A program made the position numbers and the translations under genes. From Pseudotamlana haliotis (lineage in GTDB: Bacteria > Bacteroidota > Bacteroidia > Flavobacteriales > Flavobacteriaceae), in contig NZ_WAAT01000022.1 of the NCBI RefSeq assembly GCF_008806375.1, positions 204,162 through 268,161 on the forward strand: a stretch of DNA of 64,000 nt, in the 5' to 3' direction. Within the stretch, counting starts at the first letter, position 1; each line of letters begins with the position of its first letter. This document shows positions 8,243 through 17,758 of the stretch, piece after piece. The notes beneath the pieces were generated by a model. The model had not been told where the DNA came from. It searched no databases and saw only the letters and a list, made by a program, of their open reading frames with translations.

Positions 8243-10597
8243 TTATTTTTTCAGATACTTAATCTCAGTTTTCCCAATTTTACCATTAAAAGCAAATGGT
8301 GCTTGATCAAAATATTCTAAAGCAACTGGTGAGTCTAAATCCATACCAATATCGAAAGTGGCATTAGATGTAAAGTGCAAAGACATCGCTCTTGGTACAC
8401 GTTTTTTTCCAACTTCTTTTCCGTTAACTCGAAGCGTCACATCCATAGCACCTCCAATTTTATCAACCAATTGTGATACCACTTCAACAGTAATATCGCC
8501 TTCAGGTAATTTTGAATTCGACCTGATTTTAGTACGTTCTATTTCGAACAAATTGAACTCGTAATTTAAATACCCATCTTGAACAAAACAAGTGACACCA
8601 CCACCGAAACCAGCCAAGGCGTATAATACGCCATTCGCGTCTTTTGGAACTTGTACTTCCATTTTAACAATATTGCTGTTCTTTCCTAATTTAGGCGCCG
8701 CCGATTCTGGCATATATGTAATGGGTTTAGCAAAAGTCCACTCGGTTGCAGTGGGTGCTGGAGCATCCTCTGGATGAAATAAGGCGGTACTCCATAATCC
8801 TCCACCGATAGGCATGTTTTTATATTTAGCTGATTCTACCAAAAACAAAGACTTCATTTCTTCTAATTTATCAGGGTTTTTCTTCGCCAGATCATTGCTT
8901 TGCGTCCAGTCTTCCTCTAAATTATAAAGTTCCCACTCGTCTGTAAGCGGACTCCATTCTTTTATATCCTTAGGAATACCACCTACCCAAGGTTCTCTAG
9001 GACCTCTAGCATTTGCAAACCAGCCGTCGTGATAAATAGCTCGACTTGCCATAATATCGAAAAATTGTGTTTTACGCATTCCTTCCGCATTAGCGTCTTT
9101 AACCGCATAGGTCATACTTACACCATGAATTGGGTCTTGTGCAAACCCATTAACAACTTGTGGTGCTTCAATATTAAGCACATCATAAATGGTAGGTGTC
9201 ACATCTATCACATGATGAAATTGCGATCTGGCTGTTTTATCAGCTTTCATGGCTTTAGGCCAACTTACAGCTAAAGGCTGTCTTGTTCCTCCAAAATATG
9301 CGCCTTGTAATTTTGTGCCTTTATACGGTGTACTTCCTGCCCAAGCCCAAGCGGCGTGATACATATTGTCTGTTTTATTGGTTCCCAATACATCTAAACC
9401 ACCTAATTCTTCTAAAGCATCTAAATGCTGAGAAATTTTTGTTGGAATCGCATTTTGTGCCAATTGCTCACTAATGGTGCCATATAAACCTTCTGAAGAC
9501 GAACCGTTATCACCCCAGATGTAAAATACGAGCGTATTATCTAGTTCCCCCATGTCTTCAATATGATCGATAACGCGACCAGCATGATAATCTGCATGTT
9601 CTGTAAAACCAGCAAATACTTCCATTAAACGTCTTTGGAAGGGTTTTTCAGATTCTGGAATAGATTTCCAAGAAGCCATACTTTCTGGTCTTGGCGTTAA
9701 TTGCGCATTTTGAGGTATGATGCCTTGAGATTTCATACGCTTAAACGTACGTTCTCTGTAGGCTTCCCAACCATCATCAAATTTCCCTTTGTATTTATCA
9801 GACCATTCTTTAGGCACTTGATGAGGTCCATGAGACGCACCTGGTGCCCAATACATAAACCACGGTTTCTCTGGTTGATATGCTTTTTGGTCGTTTAACC
9901 AGTTTATAGCATCGTCTGCAATATCTTCGGTTAAATGGTACCCCTCCGGACGATGCGCTCCAACAATATAGTCGGTATTTCGAACCAAGGTTGGTTCGTA
10001 TTGAGACGCTTCTCCTGCTAAAAAGCCATAGAAATATTCAAAACCATAACCTGTTGGCCAATAGTCAAAAGGCCCTTTATTTGTTATTTGCTCTTCTGGG
10101 GTGTTATGCCATTTTCCGAACGCTGCTGTATTGTATCCGTAGTTTTTTAAAACTTCGGCAACGGTAGCGCTACTTTTAGGAATCACACCACTAAAGCCAT
10201 CAAAATCGTTTGCTATAGCAGCAATCTGTCCATTACCAACAAAGGTGTGATTACGACCTGTTAGTAAAGCGGCACGTGTTGGAGAACACATGGCAGTACT
10301 ATGAAATCTGTTAAAAGACACTCCAGAATTTGCAATCTTACTTAAGGTTGGTGTGTTAATTTCTCCACCATAGGTACTTGGTGTTCCTGCGCCAACATCG
10401 TCCATTAAAATGATAAGAATGTTTGGTGAATCATCAGCAAGACGTTTCGGTTCTACACGTTTTTTGTATGTGGAACTTTCGATAGTAATACCAGCCTGAG
10501 AAGCAGAGGGTGTTGGAGGAAAAGGTAAAACCTGCTGTGCAGATATAACCCCACCCAAAACCATTAATGCTAAGAAAAAAATGTGTTTTAGTTTCAT
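8243..10597 (-). CDS. arylsulfatase-type sulfatase (signal peptide)
   Basis: The second of three related sulfatases. Its formylglycine site is Cys104 in CSPTR, followed by AALLTGRN, with the metal-binding DD at 66-67 and WGDNGSS further on. The signal peptide ends at about VISA-Q, so this copy is exported but not lipid-anchored, unlike its two neighbours. The 784-residue length and C-terminal beta-sandwich match the others. It resembles the 10978-13374 copy more than the 5871-8225 copy, for instance in the shared KPFQRRLMEVFAGF block, which points to a more recent duplication of those two. The upstream neighbour is a broken HAD gene. Confidence 0.93.
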   Translation of the reverse strand: MKLKHIFFLALMVLGGVISAQQVLPFPPTPSASQAGITIESSTYKKRVEPKRLADDSPNILIILMDDVGAGTPSTYGGEINTPTLSKIANSGVSFNRFHSTAMCSPTRAALLTGRNHTFVGNGQIAAIANDFDGFSGVIPKSSATVAEVLKNYGYNTAAFGKWHNTPEEQITNKGPFDYWPTGYGFEYFYGFLAGEASQYEPTLVRNTDYIVGAHRPEGYHLTEDIADDAINWLNDQKAYQPEKPWFMYWAPGASHGPHQVPKEWSDKYKGKFDDGWEAYRERTFKRMKSQGIIPQNAQLTPRPESMASWKSIPESEKPFQRRLMEVFAGFTEHADYHAGRVIDHIEDMGELDNTLVFYIWGDNGSSSEGLYGTISEQLAQNAIPTKISQHLDALEELGGLDVLGTNKTDNMYHAAWAWAGSTPYKGTKLQGAYFGGTRQPLAVSWPKAMKADKTARSQFHHVIDVTPTIYDVLNIEAPQVVNGFAQDPIHGVSMTYAVKDANAEGMRKTQFFDIMASRAIYHDGWFANARGPREPWVGGIPKDIKEWSPLTDEWELYNLEEDWTQSNDLAKKNPDKLEEMKSLFLVESAKYKNMPIGGGLWSTALFHPEDAPAPTATEWTFAKPITYMPESAAPKLGKNSNIVKMEVQVPKDANGVLYALAGFGGGVTCFVQDGYLNYEFNLFEIERTKIRSNSKLPEGDITVEVVSQLVDKIGGAMDVTLRVNGKEVGKKRVPRAMSLHFTSNATFDIGMDLDSPVALEYFDQAPFAFNGKIGKTEIKYLKK

Positions 10598-10606
10598 AAT
10601 TAATAT

Positions 10607-10941
10607 CTAGTTTTTTGTTGTATTCGTATTTAATTGAAAAGGATAAACTACTTTCCAGTCGTTTTTCATATCAATATTCACCCAATTCTTTTTTTGAGAC
10701 GTTTCTGTTAACGCTTTTAGACTTGTGTCGGTTTGATCAGATGCATAAACGTACTCCCTTTCTTTATCTTTGTGTGTTACCAAAACATTCATAAAAGGTT
10801 TTTCGCTAGCTTCAGCATACTGCATCATATTGTAATCGCCATCAGAATTACCAGCTACAAATACAGGATGCTTTCCGTCTTACTTTCGCAGGGCATTAAG
10901 ACTAAAAACATTACGGTTATTGTGGCTGTTATTTTCTTCAT
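10607..10941 (-). pseudogene. HAD-family hydrolase remnant with internal deletion
   Basis: Reading the minus strand from an ATG at 10941 gives a signal-like N-terminus, MKKITATITVMFLVLMPCES, which runs into a stop after 29 codons. In another frame, just downstream, lies the C-terminus of a haloacid-dehalogenase-like phosphatase. It carries the motif-IV-like stretch VFVAGNSDGDYNMMQYAEAS and continues to the stop at 10607. The central part with the catalytic DxD motif is absent. I read this as a periplasmic HAD hydrolase gene that lost most of its middle, with the ends joined out of frame near 10865-10880. A reading frame of 73 codons from 10828 survives but holds no catalytic aspartate. It lies between two sulfatase genes. 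Confidence 0.75.
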
Positions 10942-10977
10942 AAAAACAAATAGTTAAATATGCTGATACTTTTAGTT

Positions 10978-13374
10978 TTAATTTAAGTTGACATGAACCT
11001 TTTCTATAACGCCATCAAATTCAAACGGTACTTTTTCATGATATTTTAAAGATACTGGTGAGCCCATATCAGCTCCAACATCAAGAGTTTCTGTAGCACT
11101 AAATGCAACTGGAACCGATTGTTTTACGTTACAAACTCCAACTTCTTTTCCATCAACAGAAATGGTAACGGTAGCAGGTGCTCCTGGTTTTTCTAACTGC
11201 GTTACAATTTCTATGCTGTGTTTTCCCGCTGAAAGTTTAGGTGTACTTACACTGTAGTTTTCTATTAGAAACATATTATACTCGTAAGTAATTTTATTGT
11301 TTTCCATAAAACATGTTAGTCCGCCACCGGATCCACCCAAGGCGTATAAAACACCATTCGTGTTCTCCTTTAAATCTAAATCTATAACAACTGTGTTATT
11401 TGTCTTTCCTAAACCTGGAGCTGAAAACTCAGGCATTCTACGTGTGTTTTGGGAAAAAGTCCAACTTTTATAAGGTGATTTTATAATGTCTTCTGGGTGT
11501 AGGCGCAGCCAATTCCCTCCACCAATTGGAAAATCTTTATTGTCTTTGGCTTCTTCTAAAAACACCTTTTTAAGTGCTTCCAGTTTTTCTGGATGTTCCT
11601 TGGCTAAGTCATGTGCTTGAGAAAAATCTTCATTTAGGTTATAAAGCTCCCAAACATCTTCTTTAGGATTCCACGTTTTTAATCCAGGTCCTCCGCCTGG
11701 AACCCATGGTGTAAACGGACCAAAAGTACAAGCATACCAACCATCTTTGTAAATAGCTCGACTGCCATTATTATCGAAAAACTGAACTTTTTCAGCAGGT
11801 TTCACATGTGCATCTCCAAAGGTATACACCATACTAATACCATCCATAGGTATTTGTTCGAAACCATTAACCACTTCTGGAGGAGTAATGTCTAAAATGT
11901 CGTAAAGCGTAGGTGCAATATCATTAACATGATGAAATTGCGAACGCGTCGTTTTGTCTGGTGTAATGCCTTTAGGCCAACTAATTACCATAGGGTTTCT
12001 GGTGCCGCCAAAATGAGAAGCCACTAATTTGGTATAACGAAATGGTGTGTTTCCAGCCCATGCCCAGCTAGCATGATACATGTTTTCGGTAATTTTTCCG
12101 CCTAGAGCTTCTAAACCGCCTATTTTATCTAAAGCACTTATTTGTTGTTCAATGGTATTAGGAATTAAATTTTGAGCTAATAATTCACTGATACTTCCGT
12201 TTTGTCCTTCGGCGCTACTGCCGTTATCTCCCCAGATGTATATAAAAATGGTGTTATCCTTTTCACCCATATCTTCAATAGCATCGTAAACGCGGCCAAC
12301 TTGAACATCGGCATGTTCTACAAAACCTGCAAACACTTCCATCAAACGACGTTGAAACGGCTTTTCATCTTCTGGAATAGCATCCCAACCTGTCTGGCTT
12401 TCTGCTCTGGCGGTTAATTCAGTGTTTTCTGGAATCCAACCCATGTCCTTTTGTCTTTTAAATACGCGTTCACGATAGGCATCCCAACCATCATCAAATT
12501 TACCCTTGTATTTATCTGCCCATTCTTTAAAAATATGATGCGGGCCATGCCCAGCTCCTGGAGCGAAATAAAGCAAAAATGGTTTGTCGTCTGCAAACGC
12601 TTTTTGATCTTGCATCCAAGAAATAGCATGATCGGCTAGGTCTGTACTTAAATGGTAAGTGTCCGGATTTGGAGGCGCAACCGGTGTGAAATCATTAATT
12701 AAAGCGGGTTCCCATTGACTGGTTTCACCACCTAGAAATCCGTAAAAATGTTGAAATCCATAATTTACAGGCCAATACTCAAAAGGTCCTGCTGCTGATG
12801 TTTGATTGGCCGGGGTATTGTGCCATTTTCCTAAAGCTGCGGTATTGTAACCATAGTTTTTTAAGACTTCAGCAAAAGTAGCAGCTTCTTTCGGGATAAT
12901 TCCGGTGTAGCCATCCCAATCAACTGCGCGTTCTGCAATAGTTCCGCTTCCAACTCTGGTGTGGTTTCTACCTGTAAGCAATGCTGCTCGTGTAGGTGAA
13001 CAGATCGATGTGGTGTGAAACTCATTATAAGCGATGCCTTCATTGTAAATTTTTGATAAGGTTGGTGTATTCACTTCGCCTCCAAAGGTAGAAGGCAAGC
13101 CAAAACCAACATCATCCATAAGAACAATCACAATATTTGGTGCATCTTTTGGTAAATGATCTGTAGCCTTTCTGCGCACCATTTTACTTTCGTAAATGGT
13201 TTGTCCATACGTGCTGGTAGAAGGTGGTTCTGGAAAAGGTAAAATACTCCCGATTTCTTCAGAAGTAGATGTTGTTGTTTGTGGTGTTTCTTTTTTATTA
13301 GTACAAGATATCAAGCATAAAATAGCTGTCCCAAATAATATTCCTAAATGTTTTTTGTTTAAAGTGTTTTGCAT
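10978..13374 (-). CDS. arylsulfatase-type sulfatase (lipoprotein)
   Basis: The third, promoter-proximal sulfatase of the block, at 798 residues. The formylglycine site is Cys125 in CSPTR, the DD metal pair is at 87-88, and WGDNGSS supplies the second metal site. The N-terminus has a lipobox, CLISC, with Cys24 as the lipidated residue. The C-terminal part from about residue 650 looks like a beta-sandwich with several glycines (ALGGSGGGL), as in the other two copies. No sulfatase-maturing enzyme (anSME or FGE) is encoded in this window, so maturation must come from elsewhere in the genome. Confidence 0.93.
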   Translation of the reverse strand: MQNTLNKKHLGILFGTAILCLISCTNKKETPQTTTSTSEEIGSILPFPEPPSTSTYGQTIYESKMVRRKATDHLPKDAPNIVIVLMDDVGFGLPSTFGGEVNTPTLSKIYNEGIAYNEFHTTSICSPTRAALLTGRNHTRVGSGTIAERAVDWDGYTGIIPKEAATFAEVLKNYGYNTAALGKWHNTPANQTSAAGPFEYWPVNYGFQHFYGFLGGETSQWEPALINDFTPVAPPNPDTYHLSTDLADHAISWMQDQKAFADDKPFLLYFAPGAGHGPHHIFKEWADKYKGKFDDGWDAYRERVFKRQKDMGWIPENTELTARAESQTGWDAIPEDEKPFQRRLMEVFAGFVEHADVQVGRVYDAIEDMGEKDNTIFIYIWGDNGSSAEGQNGSISELLAQNLIPNTIEQQISALDKIGGLEALGGKITENMYHASWAWAGNTPFRYTKLVASHFGGTRNPMVISWPKGITPDKTTRSQFHHVNDIAPTLYDILDITPPEVVNGFEQIPMDGISMVYTFGDAHVKPAEKVQFFDNNGSRAIYKDGWYACTFGPFTPWVPGGGPGLKTWNPKEDVWELYNLNEDFSQAHDLAKEHPEKLEALKKVFLEEAKDNKDFPIGGGNWLRLHPEDIIKSPYKSWTFSQNTRRMPEFSAPGLGKTNNTVVIDLDLKENTNGVLYALGGSGGGLTCFMENNKITYEYNMFLIENYSVSTPKLSAGKHSIEIVTQLEKPGAPATVTISVDGKEVGVCNVKQSVPVAFSATETLDVGADMGSPVSLKYHEKVPFEFDGVIEKVHVNLN

Positions 13375-13870
13375 AATAGAATTAGTTTTTAGAAAAATTC
13401 AATCTTAAAAACCTTTTTTAAAGCGGTTAATTTCTGTAAATAGTAGCTAATGCCAGTGTTGAATTTTACTTTTTCACCCTTCCTTTAGTAGCTTTAACGG
13501 ACTTGATAGAAAATGCGTAGTAGAATAGTCAAAACAAGATGTTTACAACTATGTTTAAAAGTGAGGGTTTTCATAATTATAAGTTGTTTTATAGTTTGAA
13601 ACACAAAAAAAATACAGTTTAACTTATGGATAATCTATTAGTTAGGTTTTTAATTGTGCTCTATTCAAATTTAATATAATATTTCTTGAAATAAAGGGTT
13701 TGGACTGTTTTTTAATAAATTTAGCTCTAAGGAGTAGTTAAAAAGTGATTTTAATACAGTGTGATAGTCCTTAAATATAGACTTGTGGTCTTTCCGCATT
13801 TTTCCTTCAAAAGTCAATCCATTTTCAGTAGAAATCATTAAATTCGCGGACTTATTAGAATTTGAAGTCA
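13375..13870. other. 496-base intergenic region between divergent sulfatase and ileS genes
   Basis: A very AT-rich gap holding the upstream regions of two divergent transcription units. On the minus strand TAAATTTG (13673 to 13666) matches a -7 box, but no well-spaced TTG was found. A 66-codon minus-strand frame at 13671-13871 has no recognisable features and overlaps the ileS start, so I do not call it. I see no clear terminator, tRNA or strong repeat here. Confidence 0.5.
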
Positions 13871-16800
13871 ATGAACGCTAAATTTCCTGAATATAAAGGT
13901 CTTAACTTACCAAACGTAGCAACAGAAATTCTACAGTATTGGAAAGAAAACAACATTTTTGAGAAAAGTGTAACTACCAGAGAAGGTAAAGAACCGTATG
14001 TGTTTTTTGAAGGGCCACCTTCAGCAAACGGACTTCCGGGAGTACACCACGTTTTAGCGCGTGCTATTAAAGATATTTTTCCACGTTACAAAACCATGAA
14101 AGGTTACCAAGTGAAGCGTAAAGCAGGTTGGGATACACACGGTTTACCTATTGAATTGGGTGTGGAAAAAGAATTAGGTATTACAAAAGAAGATATTGGT
14201 AAAAGTATTTCTGTTGAAGATTATAACGCCGCGTGTAGAAAAGCCGTAATGCGTTATACCGATGTTTGGAATGACCTTACCGAAAAAATGGGTTATTGGG
14301 TAGATATGGACGATCCATACATTACTTATGAGCCTAAATACATGGAGTCTGTTTGGTGGCTTTTAAAAGAAATATACACTAAAAATTTAATGTATAAAGG
14401 CTACACCATTCAGCCGTATTCTCCAAAGGCAGGAACTGGTTTAAGTTCTCACGAAGTTAACCAGCCAGGTGCTTACCAAGATGTAACAGATACGACTATT
14501 GTGGCTCAGTTTAAAGCTGTAACCGAAACGCTTCCTAAGAGTTTCGATGCCCTCCTTGAGGAGGGATTAAGGGAGGTGTATTTCTTAGCGTGGACAACCA
14601 CACCTTGGACTTTACCAAGTAACACTGCATTAACTGTTGGACCAAAAATTGACTATGTTTTAGTAAAAACATTCAATCAATATACATTCGAACCAATAAA
14701 CGTTGTTTTAGCAAAACCATTAGTTGGAAAACAATTTGCAGGAAAAAACAATGTATTAGTTGAAACTGTTGAAGATTTAGAAACTTACAATTCGGGCGAT
14801 AAAAAGATTCCATATTTAATTGTAAAAGAGTTTAAGGGCATCGATTTAGTTGGTATTAAATACGAACAACTTTTACCTTACGCTTTACCAAATGATAATC
14901 CAGAAAACGCTTTTAGAGTGATTGCTGGTGATTTTGTAACAACTGAAGATGGTACAGGTATCGTACACACCGCGCCAACTTTTGGAGCAGACGATGCCTT
15001 GGTGGCTAAACAAGCCACGCCAGAAGTACCTCCAATGTTAGTAAAAGATGAGAACGGAAACTTGGTGCCTTTAGTAGATTTACAAGGGAAATTTAGACCA
15101 GAAATGGCTGAATTAGCCGGGAAATACGTAAAAAACGAATATTACGACGAAGGTGAAGCGCCAGAACGTTCTGTAGATGTTGAAATCGCTATTAAATTAA
15201 AAGAAGAAAATAAAGCCTTTAAGGTTGAAAAATATAAGCATAATTACCCACACTGTTGGAGAACCGATAAACCTATTCTTTACTACCCGTTAGACTCTTG
15301 GTTTATAAAAGTAACCGATATCAAAGGGCGCATGCATGAATTAAATGCAGGCATTAACTGGAAGCCAAAATCAACAGGAACTGGACGTTTCGGGAATTGG
15401 CTTGCAAACGCCAACGATTGGAATTTATCACGTTCACGTTATTGGGGTATTCCGTTACCAATTTGGAGAAGCGAAGATGGTAAAGAAGAACTTTGTATAG
15501 GTTCTGTGGAAGAGTTAAAAGCCGAAATGGCAAAAGCGGTTTCAGCAGGTGTTTTAGCTAAAGATATTTTTGAAGATTTCGAAGTAGGAAACAATTCCGA
15601 AGAAAATTACGCGAAATTAGATTTACATAAAAATATTGTTGATGACATCGTATTGGTTTCAGCGACAGGACAGAAAATGTTCCGCGAAAGCGATTTAATT
15701 GATGTGTGGTTCGATTCTGGTTCTATGCCTTACGCACAATGGCATTATCCTTTTGAAAATAAAGAATTAATTGACGATAATAAATCATTTCCAGCAGATT
15801 TTATTGCTGAAGGTGTCGATCAAACGCGTGGATGGTTCTATACACTTCATGCGATTGCTACTATGGTTTTCGATTCTGTGGCTTATAAAAACGTGGTGTC
15901 TAACGGATTGGTGTTAGACAAAAACGGACAAAAAATGTCGAAACGTTTAGGTAATGCTGTCGATCCTTTTGATACTTTAGGTGAATATGGTGCCGATGCG
16001 ACGCGGTGGTATATGATTGCAAACGCTAACCCTTGGGATAATTTAAAGTTTGATCTTGAAGGTGTTGAAGAGGTGAAACGTAAGTTCTTCGGAACCCTTT
16101 ATAATACCTATTCTTTCTTCAGTTTATATACGAATTTAGATGGGTTTAGTTATGCTGAAGCAGATATTGCTTTAGAAGATAGACCTGAATTAGACCGTTG
16201 GATTCTTTCAGAGTTACATACGTTAATTCAAAAAGTTGATGCTTTTTATGCCGATTACGAGCCTACAAGAGCAGCGCGTGCTATTTCAGATTTCACACAA
16301 GATTACGTGAGTAACTGGTATGTGCGTTTAAGTAGAAGACGTTTCTGGAAAGGCGATTACGAGCAGGATAAAATTTCGGCTTATCAAACGTTGTACACCT
16401 GTATGGAAACCATTGCGAAGTTGGCAGCGCCAATTGCACCATTTTTCATGGATAAACTGTATTTAGATTTAAATTCGGTTTCTGGAAAAGAGCAGTTTGA
16501 AAGTGTGCATTTAGCAAATTTCCCAGTTTATAACGAAGCTTTTGTTGATAAGAGTTTAGAACGTAAAATGGAAAATGCGCAGGTTATTTCTTCATTGGTA
16601 CTTTCATTAAGAGCTAAGGAAAAGATAAAAGTGCGTCAGCCGCTTCAAAAAATCATGATTCCTGTAGATTCTGAACAGCAAAAAGAAGAGATTTCGGCGG
16701 TATCAGAATTGATTAAGCACGAAGTGAATATTAAAGAAATAGAACTTCTTGATGATGCTTCAGATATTTTAGTAAAACAGATCAAACCAAACTTTAAAGT

Positions 16801-17293
16801 TCTTGGTCCGCGCTTTGGAAAAGATATGAAAGCCATTGCAGGAAAAGTAATTAACTTTACGCCAGAAGATATTAATAAAATTGAACAAAATGGTTCGTTA
16901 GAAGTTGATATTAATGGAAAAAATATTACATTAGAACGCTCGGATGTTGAAATTACCTCACAAGATATCGAGGGGTGGTTGGTTGCAAATGAAGGCGCTT
17001 TAACAGTGGCTTTAGACGTAACAATTTCAGAAGAATTACGTAAAGAGGGGATTGCTAGGGAGTTAATTAACCGCATTCAAAATTTACGAAAAGATTCTGG
17101 CTTTGAAGTGACAGATAAAATTGCTGTAAAACTTCAAAAAGATGAGCAAATTGTAAACGCTGTAGAGGCAAATGTGGCTTATATTAAGTCGGAAACTTTA
17201 ACCAATGAACTAGAAATAGTTGAAAACTTAGACGATGGTATCGATATTACTTTTGATGATGTCAATACCAAATTGTTTATAGAAAAACACTAA
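13871..17293 (+). CDS. ileS: isoleucyl-tRNA synthetase
   Basis: Class I aminoacyl-tRNA synthetase charging tRNA-Ile. The HIGH motif appears as the variant GVHH near residues 57-60, the KMSKR motif is at about 688-692, and the editing-domain motif TTTPWTLPSNTAL is present. At 1140 residues with an extended C-terminus it resembles the eukaryote-like, often mupirocin-resistant IleS group found in Bacteroidota; that resistance is family knowledge, not tested here. I took ATG 13871 over TTG 13862 because homologues begin close to MNAKFPEYKGL. An in-frame palindromic repeat (14550-14577) seems to be inserted just before the editing domain. Confidence 0.96.
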   Translation: MNAKFPEYKGLNLPNVATEILQYWKENNIFEKSVTTREGKEPYVFFEGPPSANGLPGVHHVLARAIKDIFPRYKTMKGYQVKRKAGWDTHGLPIELGVEKELGITKEDIGKSISVEDYNAACRKAVMRYTDVWNDLTEKMGYWVDMDDPYITYEPKYMESVWWLLKEIYTKNLMYKGYTIQPYSPKAGTGLSSHEVNQPGAYQDVTDTTIVAQFKAVTETLPKSFDALLEEGLREVYFLAWTTTPWTLPSNTALTVGPKIDYVLVKTFNQYTFEPINVVLAKPLVGKQFAGKNNVLVETVEDLETYNSGDKKIPYLIVKEFKGIDLVGIKYEQLLPYALPNDNPENAFRVIAGDFVTTEDGTGIVHTAPTFGADDALVAKQATPEVPPMLVKDENGNLVPLVDLQGKFRPEMAELAGKYVKNEYYDEGEAPERSVDVEIAIKLKEENKAFKVEKYKHNYPHCWRTDKPILYYPLDSWFIKVTDIKGRMHELNAGINWKPKSTGTGRFGNWLANANDWNLSRSRYWGIPLPIWRSEDGKEELCIGSVEELKAEMAKAVSAGVLAKDIFEDFEVGNNSEENYAKLDLHKNIVDDIVLVSATGQKMFRESDLIDVWFDSGSMPYAQWHYPFENKELIDDNKSFPADFIAEGVDQTRGWFYTLHAIATMVFDSVAYKNVVSNGLVLDKNGQKMSKRLGNAVDPFDTLGEYGADATRWYMIANANPWDNLKFDLEGVEEVKRKFFGTLYNTYSFFSLYTNLDGFSYAEADIALEDRPELDRWILSELHTLIQKVDAFYADYEPTRAARAISDFTQDYVSNWYVRLSRRRFWKGDYEQDKISAYQTLYTCMETIAKLAAPIAPFFMDKLYLDLNSVSGKEQFESVHLANFPVYNEAFVDKSLERKMENAQVISSLVLSLRAKEKIKVRQPLQKIMIPVDSEQQKEEISAVSELIKHEVNIKEIELLDDASDILVKQIKPNFKVLGPRFGKDMKAIAGKVINFTPEDINKIEQNGSLEVDINGKNITLERSDVEITSQDIEGWLVANEGALTVALDVTISEELRKEGIARELINRIQNLRKDSGFEVTDKIAVKLQKDEQIVNAVEANVAYIKSETLTNELEIVENLDDGIDITFDDVNTKLFIEKH
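14550..14577. repeat. GC-rich palindromic repeat inside the ileS reading frame
   Basis: CCCTCCTTGAGGAGGG at 14550-14565 is a perfect 6-bp stem with a TTGA loop, followed by a second GGGAGG at 14571-14576. It stands out from the AT-rich surroundings and encodes LLEEGLREV in the ileS frame. It resembles short palindromic repeats dispersed in flavobacterial genomes, but only a genome-wide search can show that. Confidence 0.5.
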
Positions 17294-17297
17294 CATT

Positions 17298-17675
17298 ATG
17301 GCAGATAACGTAAGATATTCGGATGCAGACTTAGCAGAATTTAAAGCATTAATTTCAGACAAAATTGAAAAGGCAAAATACGATTTAGATCTGATTAAGA
17401 GTGCCTATATGAACAATTCAACTAACGGAACTGAAGATACATCACCTACTTTTAAGGCTTTTGATGAGGGGAGTGCTGTTATGAGTAAAGAATCAAATTC
17501 TCAATTGGCTATTCGCCAAGAGAAGTTTATTCGCGATTTAAAAAATGCACTTATTCGTATTGAGAATAAAACCTACGGTATTTGTCGTGTTACAGGTAAA
17601 TTAATTAACAAAAAACGATTGGAGCTTGTGCCTCATGCGACTTTAAGCATTGAAGCGAAAAACATGCAAAAATAA
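17298..17675 (+). CDS. DksA/TraR-family protein with degenerate zinc finger
   Basis: A 125-residue protein with the long coiled-coil helices and C-terminal module of the DksA/TraR group, which binds RNA polymerase through its secondary channel. The C-terminal segment YGICRVTGKLINKKRLEL aligns with the zinc-finger region. Only one of the usual four cysteines remains, so zinc binding is unlikely in the normal way. It starts five bases after ileS, so the two are cotranscribed, and a strong terminator follows. The RNA-polymerase role is inferred from the family. Confidence 0.85.
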   Translation: MADNVRYSDADLAEFKALISDKIEKAKYDLDLIKSAYMNNSTNGTEDTSPTFKAFDEGSAVMSKESNSQLAIRQEKFIRDLKNALIRIENKTYGICRVTGKLINKKRLELVPHATLSIEAKNMQK

Positions 17676-17699
17676 TTTTTATATAGTAATATAGTTTAA

Positions 17700-17725
17700 C
17701 GTCTCAATGGTATTGAGGCGTTTTT
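17700..17725 (+). terminator. rho-independent terminator after the DksA/TraR-like gene
   Basis: CGTCTCAAT, loop GGT, ATTGAGGCG followed by five T residues. The 9-bp stem has one G-T wobble. It ends the ileS unit before lspA. Confidence 0.8.
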
Positions 17726-17758
17726 CATTTTTTATGCTTTGTTAGCTATTAATCAACC

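Noticed and set aside
13671..13871. 66-codon minus-strand frame in the sulfatase-ileS gap
   Set aside because: No recognisable domain, AT-driven composition, and it overlaps the ileS start region; I treat it as chance.
16645..17076. 143-codon minus-strand frame inside ileS
   Set aside because: It mirrors the coding frame of ileS, which has clear synthetase motifs; Ser/Ile-rich shadow composition.
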